Source: Empedobacter sedimenti
GTDB taxonomy: Bacteria > Bacteroidota > Bacteroidia > Flavobacteriales > Weeksellaceae
Assembly (NCBI RefSeq): GCF_030005555.1
Contig: NZ_JASCQG010000007.1
Location: 1 to 64,000 of the forward strand
DNA: 64,000 nt
Reading direction: 5' to 3'
Positions within the stretch are counted from its first letter, which is position 1. Each line of letters starts with the position of its first letter. Position numbers and translations under genes: made by a program. The notes beneath the pieces were generated by a model. It did not search any database. It had not been told where the DNA came from and worked only from the letters and a program-made list of their open reading frames with translations. Shown piece by piece: positions 59,960-64,000 of the stretch.

Positions 59960-62572
59960 CTAAAAATTAAATCTTGTTGTCAGCATAAATTGTGTTGGAC
60001 GTAATTTATAAACAAATCTTTGCTCGTAATTCGCAGAAAAATTATTCTGAGAAAAATACTTTTCATTGAATAAATTATACGAACTAAATTCAAAATCAAT
60101 TTTTTTCTTCTTTAATGTGTAACGATACATTAAATCTCCAAATGTAGAATTTGGATTTAAGCGAGGATCATCGTTTACATAAAAATCTAAATTCAGTTTA
60201 ATATAATGACGATCTGCTGGGAAAAAATGTAAAGCAACTTGATGAATTTGATTGGTAATTGATCCAGAACTCAGATTTTCAGAGAACTTGTTTTTATAAT
60301 TCGTAATTCCATATTTATATTCTATCATCATCCAACTTAATGCTCGAATAGAGGTTTCGAAATTAGAAGTTAATATAGTATTGTTAATTTCAACTAAGTT
60401 ATTGTTTAATAATTGATCATATTTGGTGAAATTATAATTTGCCGAAAGATTGAAAGTTGATTTTATTTTTGAGAAATATTGACTTATTTTACCACTAATA
60501 GCGTGTGTTTGTTGATGATTTTTTTGATTGATAACTTCTAATATTGTACTTGCATCTTGATTGTATTTATAATTATACAACAAGTTATTTTCGTTCCAAG
60601 AATATGAATAGCCAAAATTAATAAAACGAGACTTTAGTGGGTTTCTATAATCAAAACGCAAAGAAGAATTCCAGTTTTTCAGTTCGTTAAATTCTCCTGA
60701 TTTTTGTTGAATAGAATTGTAATTATACAAAATAAAACCATCGTGTAGATTGGTTAAACTGCCTAAATCGTTACTGAAGTTTTGGGAAGTCGAAACTTTC
60801 CAGAATTGTGATAAATTAACTGATAAATATAAATTTGGTTCTATATAAAAACGATTGAATGATTTTTTTGATTCAACTAATTTATTTGTCAAATTATACC
60901 ATTGAAAAGGAATTCCGAAAGACATTTCAAGTTTATTTTTTTTGTAAGATAAACGATTGTCTACATAAGGATTAAAAGTTGACCATTGTGTATTGTTGGT
61001 AAAGATTGCCGCTGTAGGTTCGGAATCTGCAAATAAATCACTTTCTAAAGAGTGATGAATGTATTTTACTCCAATTTTTGATTGCAGAGAAAATGCTTTT
61101 AAACCTTTGGTAAATTCTGCATAATTATCTGTCAAAAATTTAGAGAAATTTAGTAGTTGACGGGCTTCTTGATAAGAATTTCCTTGATGAATAAAATCTG
61201 TAAAAACTCCTGGAGAAACATTTAAATTTTCTGTATAATCTTTGTACGAAATAATCGATTTTAGTGTAATCAGTTGTTTTCCTAATTTTTTAATTGTACT
61301 AAATTTATTGGAGAATTGACGATTTGGTTGGTTTAACTTTTGTTCGATAGGAGAAGAGTTTTGTATAAGATTTCCTCTAGAGCTATTCCAATCTCCTTTA
61401 AATTCGAGCGTGTTTGTTAAATAGCTCGTCGTGCTATTTTTTAGCAACGTAGCTTTGATATTTAGACTTTCTGTTTGCAAATAGTTTTGCTTTTTTTCAT
61501 CTAAAAATACATCGCCAGTTGGTAGAAAATATTGTGTTGTTGTTTCGCCAAATCTTTTTTGATAATTATTCAGATAAGAAATATTTAAGCGAAAATCTAA
61601 GTCTTTTTTTAGTTTGAATAAATGATTCCACGTTCCCATATTTATCGCATTATCTAACCATCGTTCCGAATTAAAATCAGGTGTTTGAATTCCTGAAATA
61701 GAAAGCCATCTTTCATTAGAAAAATTTTCTGATTCATTAGAGAAATCCTGTAATTGTTGTGATACATCTTTTCCTCGATTATTTCCTTGATAAGAGGCAA
61801 TTATTTGCTGTTTTTGAGTTATCAATATTGGCGTAATATTGGCATTATACAAGAGTGGAGATGCTCCAAGCCCTACTTCTGCTTTTCCAGAATATATTAT
61901 TTTACTTTTCAGCTTTATGTTTAGTGCTGCACTAGTACTATAGGTTAAACTATCTAAAATTTTAATTGGTTGATGATTTTCTAAAATTTGTACTTTATCT
62001 ACGGCGTCTGCAGACAAGTTTTCGTTTGCCAACATATATTTTCCGCCACTTAAATCCATTCCTTCTATATAATATGTATTGATGGGTTCGCCTTGATATA
62101 AAATACGTCCAGTACTTTCAATTTCTATACCTGGCATTTTTTTGATCACATCTGCTATAGAACGGTCTTTTATATCTTTGAAATTGCTCACATCATACGC
62201 AATCGTATCACCTTTTTTACGAATTGGAGATTCTTTTAGCTTGACTTCTTTTAATTCAATAAGTTGTTTTTGTAAAGTAAAATCAAAATTTGTAGAAGAT
62301 TCATTTGCCAAATCCGACGTAAAAGCATAATCCATTGCACGAACTTTTATTTCATAGGTTTCATGTACTGGATTGTCTATTTTTAAAGTGTATTTTCCAT
62401 CTGATTTAGTTATAAAGTAAGCCAAGGTTTCGTCTGAACTATTTGGCGAAATTGTGACATTAGCTTCAGATATAGGTTTTCCTTCTTCATTTTTTACAAC
62501 ACCTGATATTGTGAGTTGAGCAAAAATTAAGTGAGAAAGAAATGTGAGTAGTAGTGTTAATCTTGTTTTCAA
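59960..62572 (-). CDS. TonB-dependent receptor-like outer-membrane barrel protein
   Basis: The 870-residue product has a signal peptide (LLLTFLSHLIFA) and a carboxypeptidase-regulatory-like domain (ISGVVKNEEGKPISEANVTI, about residues 21-105). A plug-like region follows (DVIKKMPGIEIESTGRILYQGEPINTYYIEGMDLSGGKYMLA), then a long beta-barrel ending with Phe (MLTTRFNF). No TonB box is obvious. Members often pair with a GLPGLI-family gene in Weeksellaceae, as here (62991-63776, divergent). Substrate is unknown. It belongs to the chromosome flank, not to the island. Confidence 0.85.
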   Translation of the reverse strand: MKTRLTLLLTFLSHLIFAQLTISGVVKNEEGKPISEANVTISPNSSDETLAYFITKSDGKYTLKIDNPVHETYEIKVRAMDYAFTSDLANESSTNFDFTLQKQLIELKEVKLKESPIRKKGDTIAYDVSNFKDIKDRSIADVIKKMPGIEIESTGRILYQGEPINTYYIEGMDLSGGKYMLANENLSADAVDKVQILENHQPIKILDSLTYSTSAALNIKLKSKIIYSGKAEVGLGASPLLYNANITPILITQKQQIIASYQGNNRGKDVSQQLQDFSNESENFSNERWLSISGIQTPDFNSERWLDNAINMGTWNHLFKLKKDLDFRLNISYLNNYQKRFGETTTQYFLPTGDVFLDEKKQNYLQTESLNIKATLLKNSTTSYLTNTLEFKGDWNSSRGNLIQNSSPIEQKLNQPNRQFSNKFSTIKKLGKQLITLKSIISYKDYTENLNVSPGVFTDFIHQGNSYQEARQLLNFSKFLTDNYAEFTKGLKAFSLQSKIGVKYIHHSLESDLFADSEPTAAIFTNNTQWSTFNPYVDNRLSYKKNKLEMSFGIPFQWYNLTNKLVESKKSFNRFYIEPNLYLSVNLSQFWKVSTSQNFSNDLGSLTNLHDGFILYNYNSIQQKSGEFNELKNWNSSLRFDYRNPLKSRFINFGYSYSWNENNLLYNYKYNQDASTILEVINQKNHQQTHAISGKISQYFSKIKSTFNLSANYNFTKYDQLLNNNLVEINNTILTSNFETSIRALSWMMIEYKYGITNYKNKFSENLSSGSITNQIHQVALHFFPADRHYIKLNLDFYVNDDPRLNPNSTFGDLMYRYTLKKKKIDFEFSSYNLFNEKYFSQNNFSANYEQRFVYKLRPTQFMLTTRFNF

Positions 62573-62990
62573 AAAAAATGTTTTAGTTGAATTATATGGT
62601 ATTGTTTAGGTTCTTCTATATATAACTTTTTTCTTAGGACTTCTCTTCAGTTGTCTTAGTTTAAATATTATGATTAATATAACTAAAATAACTATTAATT
62701 GATATATAGTCAAATTTCATTGTATTTATTTAATAAAATAACACAAAATAGCTTATTTATGTACAATTTTATGAAATTGAATGTAAAATCCAATTTTTAT
62801 TCATTTAAAAACGCTTCTATTGATTTGTTTTCTGTTTTGTGATTATTGATTTTATACTAAGATTTTTATTTTTATAATTGTATAACTAAAATGAATTCTA
62901 AAACGTACAATTGTAACATGTTAAGTTGCGAAATGATTTAATTTTAGGTTAGCCATTAATACATTATCATATAAACAAAAAACCATTGTT
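62573..62990. other. 418-bp divergent intergenic region
   Basis: This AT-rich gap lies between the receptor (minus) and GLPGLI gene (plus). It must hold both promoters. A weak -7-like TAATTTTA occurs at about 62940-62947, without a well-spaced -33 element. No repeats, RNA genes or ORFs of note are seen. Confidence 0.4.
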
Positions 62991-63776
62991 ATGAAGTTTT
63001 TATTCGTATTCTTTTTATTTGTATCTCAATCTATTTTTTCACAATCAACTACACAAAGGTATCTTTATGAATTAAAGAATGGATCTTCGTCTAAGATATA
63101 TGTTTTAGATATCAATGAAGAGTCTGTAAAGTTTTATAAACATGATTTTTTACCTGCAGATTCTTTGTATAATGTATATAAAGATTCATATAAACTAGGA
63201 ACTGCTACGACTATATACAGAACTGATTTTGCTGTTATTAAAAATAAATCTGAAAATGCATTTATTGAATTAAAAAGTATAGGTGTGTCAGATTATTATC
63301 TTGTCAAAGAAAAGGCTATAAAGCAAGACTGGAAGATAGAAAAAGAGAAGAAAAGTGTAAATGGTTTTACTTTACAAAAGGCAACTCTTAATTATAAAGG
63401 AAGAGATTGGATAGCTTGGTTTAATTCGGAAATTCCATTGCCGTATGGTCCTTATAAATTTCAAGGTTTACCAGGATTAATTTTTGAATTATATGATTCA
63501 GAAAACATTTTTCATTTCAGTCTCATAAAATCACAAAGATTAGATTCAGTTTTTGACACAACTAATTTTTTGGAAAATAATTTTGAGCATAAAAGACGTA
63601 CAATAAGTGAAATTGAATACAATAAAATGTTGAAAGAATACATTAAGGATCCTTATAAAGATATGCAAGATCCTACTGTAGAGGATTTACAATATAAGAA
63701 AAAGGATATTGACTACTTGAAAAAATGGTTAGAAAAAGATAATATAGAAATTCTAAATATTCTTGGAAAGAAATAG
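62991..63776 (+). CDS. GLPGLI family secreted protein
   Basis: The 261-residue product has a signal peptide (FVFFLFVSQSIFS) and a lipocalin-like beta-rich fold. The hallmark YKFQGLPGLIFELYD is near residue 158, preceded by DWIAWFNSEIPLPYGPY. The C-terminus has a charged helix. The GLPGLI family is restricted to Bacteroidota and usually lies beside TonB-receptor-like genes; its function is unknown. It is divergent from the receptor gene at 59960-62572. Confidence 0.88.
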   Translation: MKFLFVFFLFVSQSIFSQSTTQRYLYELKNGSSSKIYVLDINEESVKFYKHDFLPADSLYNVYKDSYKLGTATTIYRTDFAVIKNKSENAFIELKSIGVSDYYLVKEKAIKQDWKIEKEKKSVNGFTLQKATLNYKGRDWIAWFNSEIPLPYGPYKFQGLPGLIFELYDSENIFHFSLIKSQRLDSVFDTTNFLENNFEHKRRTISEIEYNKMLKEYIKDPYKDMQDPTVEDLQYKKKDIDYLKKWLEKDNIEILNILGKK

Positions 63777-63785
63777 TTTTTTAAT

Positions 63786-64000
63786 TTATTCTTTCATAAT
63801 GACTTCATTCAGAGTTTGATATTCTATATTAAACTCTTTAACCATTAATTTGTAAGCACTCAAAGGTTGGAGATATAAATTATACATATTATTGGTCTTA
63901 TTAATTTTTGTTGTAGAAAGGATATTAATAGGAAATTTGATGGTGTCATTCGTTTCTTTTTCTATTTTCCCATTTGCTATTTTGTAGATATAGAACGAAT
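63786..64000 (-). CDS. C-terminal part of an unidentified protein (runs off the window)
   Basis: On the minus strand an open frame enters at 64000 and ends with TAA at 63788-63786. It reads ...YIYKIANGKIEKETNDTIKF, then FPINILSTTKINKTNNMYNL and a tail KEFNIEYQTLNEVIMKE. About 70 residues are visible, with good coding character. The family is not recognisable from this part. It converges with the GLPGLI gene, 9 bp away. Confidence 0.6.
   Translation of the reverse strand, partial: SFYIYKIANGKIEKETNDTIKFPINILSTTKINKTNNMYNLYLQPLSAYKLMVKEFNIEYQTLNEVIMKE

Overview
The window looks like chromosome of a low-GC member of the Bacteroidota, most likely a flavobacterium of the Weeksellaceae (Empedobacter, Chryseobacterium or Elizabethkingia type). 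The signs are the TAnnTTTG promoter elements, RteC/TopB/DUF3945/DUF1896 conjugative-element genes, a GLPGLI-family gene beside an outer-membrane receptor, and very AT-rich chromosomal DNA at the right end. GC differs by eye between blocks: the copper and conjugative blocks (about 12-39 kb) are clearly richer in GC than everything right of about 40 kb. The genus is an inference.

Region 1 (1-39.8 kb) is part of a CTnDOT-like integrative conjugative element (ICE) with metal-resistance cargo. It holds: (a) a Zn/Cd/Co-type module (GDCCVxC protein, Fur-family regulator, DUF6660 protein, CzcA-TolC fusion, CzcB adaptor, a methyltransferase-like gene broken by a stop codon, and a CPC-type P-ATPase); (b) a copper module bounded by two near-identical RteC genes (AraC-type regulator with a CxxC N-terminus, CopA, an HMA chaperone, two DUF3347 proteins, a CPH-type ATPase broken by an in-frame TGA, DUF305, a TRASH-like lipoprotein, a haem-binding protein and a multicopper oxidase with a beta-barrel tail); (c) a methylase-helicase giant and DUF1896; (d) an arsenite operon (arsR, DUF6428, metallophosphoesterase, a gcvH-like gene, acr3); (e) the ICE core on the minus strand (ORF6N/PLD protein, TopB, DUF3945, two excisionase-like HTH proteins and a third RteC). 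No tyrosine integrase for this element is visible.

Region 2 (39.8-43.2 kb) is a junk-like AT-rich junction: a promoter plus a 36-codon leader-like ORF, an unrecognised cassette (57-aa protein, a frameshifted gene of about 315 codons, and a protein with a possible ADP-ribosyltransferase-like N-terminus), and a truncated IS256-family element.

Region 3 (43,240-59,822) is a 16.6-kb genomic island bounded by 14-bp direct repeats (CCAAGTGGGACCAC), each followed at once by a strong terminator hairpin. Almost all of its genes are on the minus strand: integrase, HTH, primase-helicase, toprim/CHC2-like primase, an RHH mobilisation-like protein, an SOS module (SRAP, UmuC, UmuD) and a tightly spaced three-gene defence operon (type IIG restriction-methylase, AbiC-like membrane protein, Mrr nuclease-NTPase). 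It also carries seven exact copies of TGTCATCA between the two primase genes (candidate origin) and a promoter-driven RNA with pseudoknot-forming potential. It resembles an autonomously replicating satellite or mobilisable island rather than a plain integron or prophage.

Region 4 (59.8-64 kb) is the chromosomal flank: a TonB-receptor-like outer-membrane barrel, a GLPGLI-family secreted protein, and the 3' end of an unidentified minus-strand gene running off the window.
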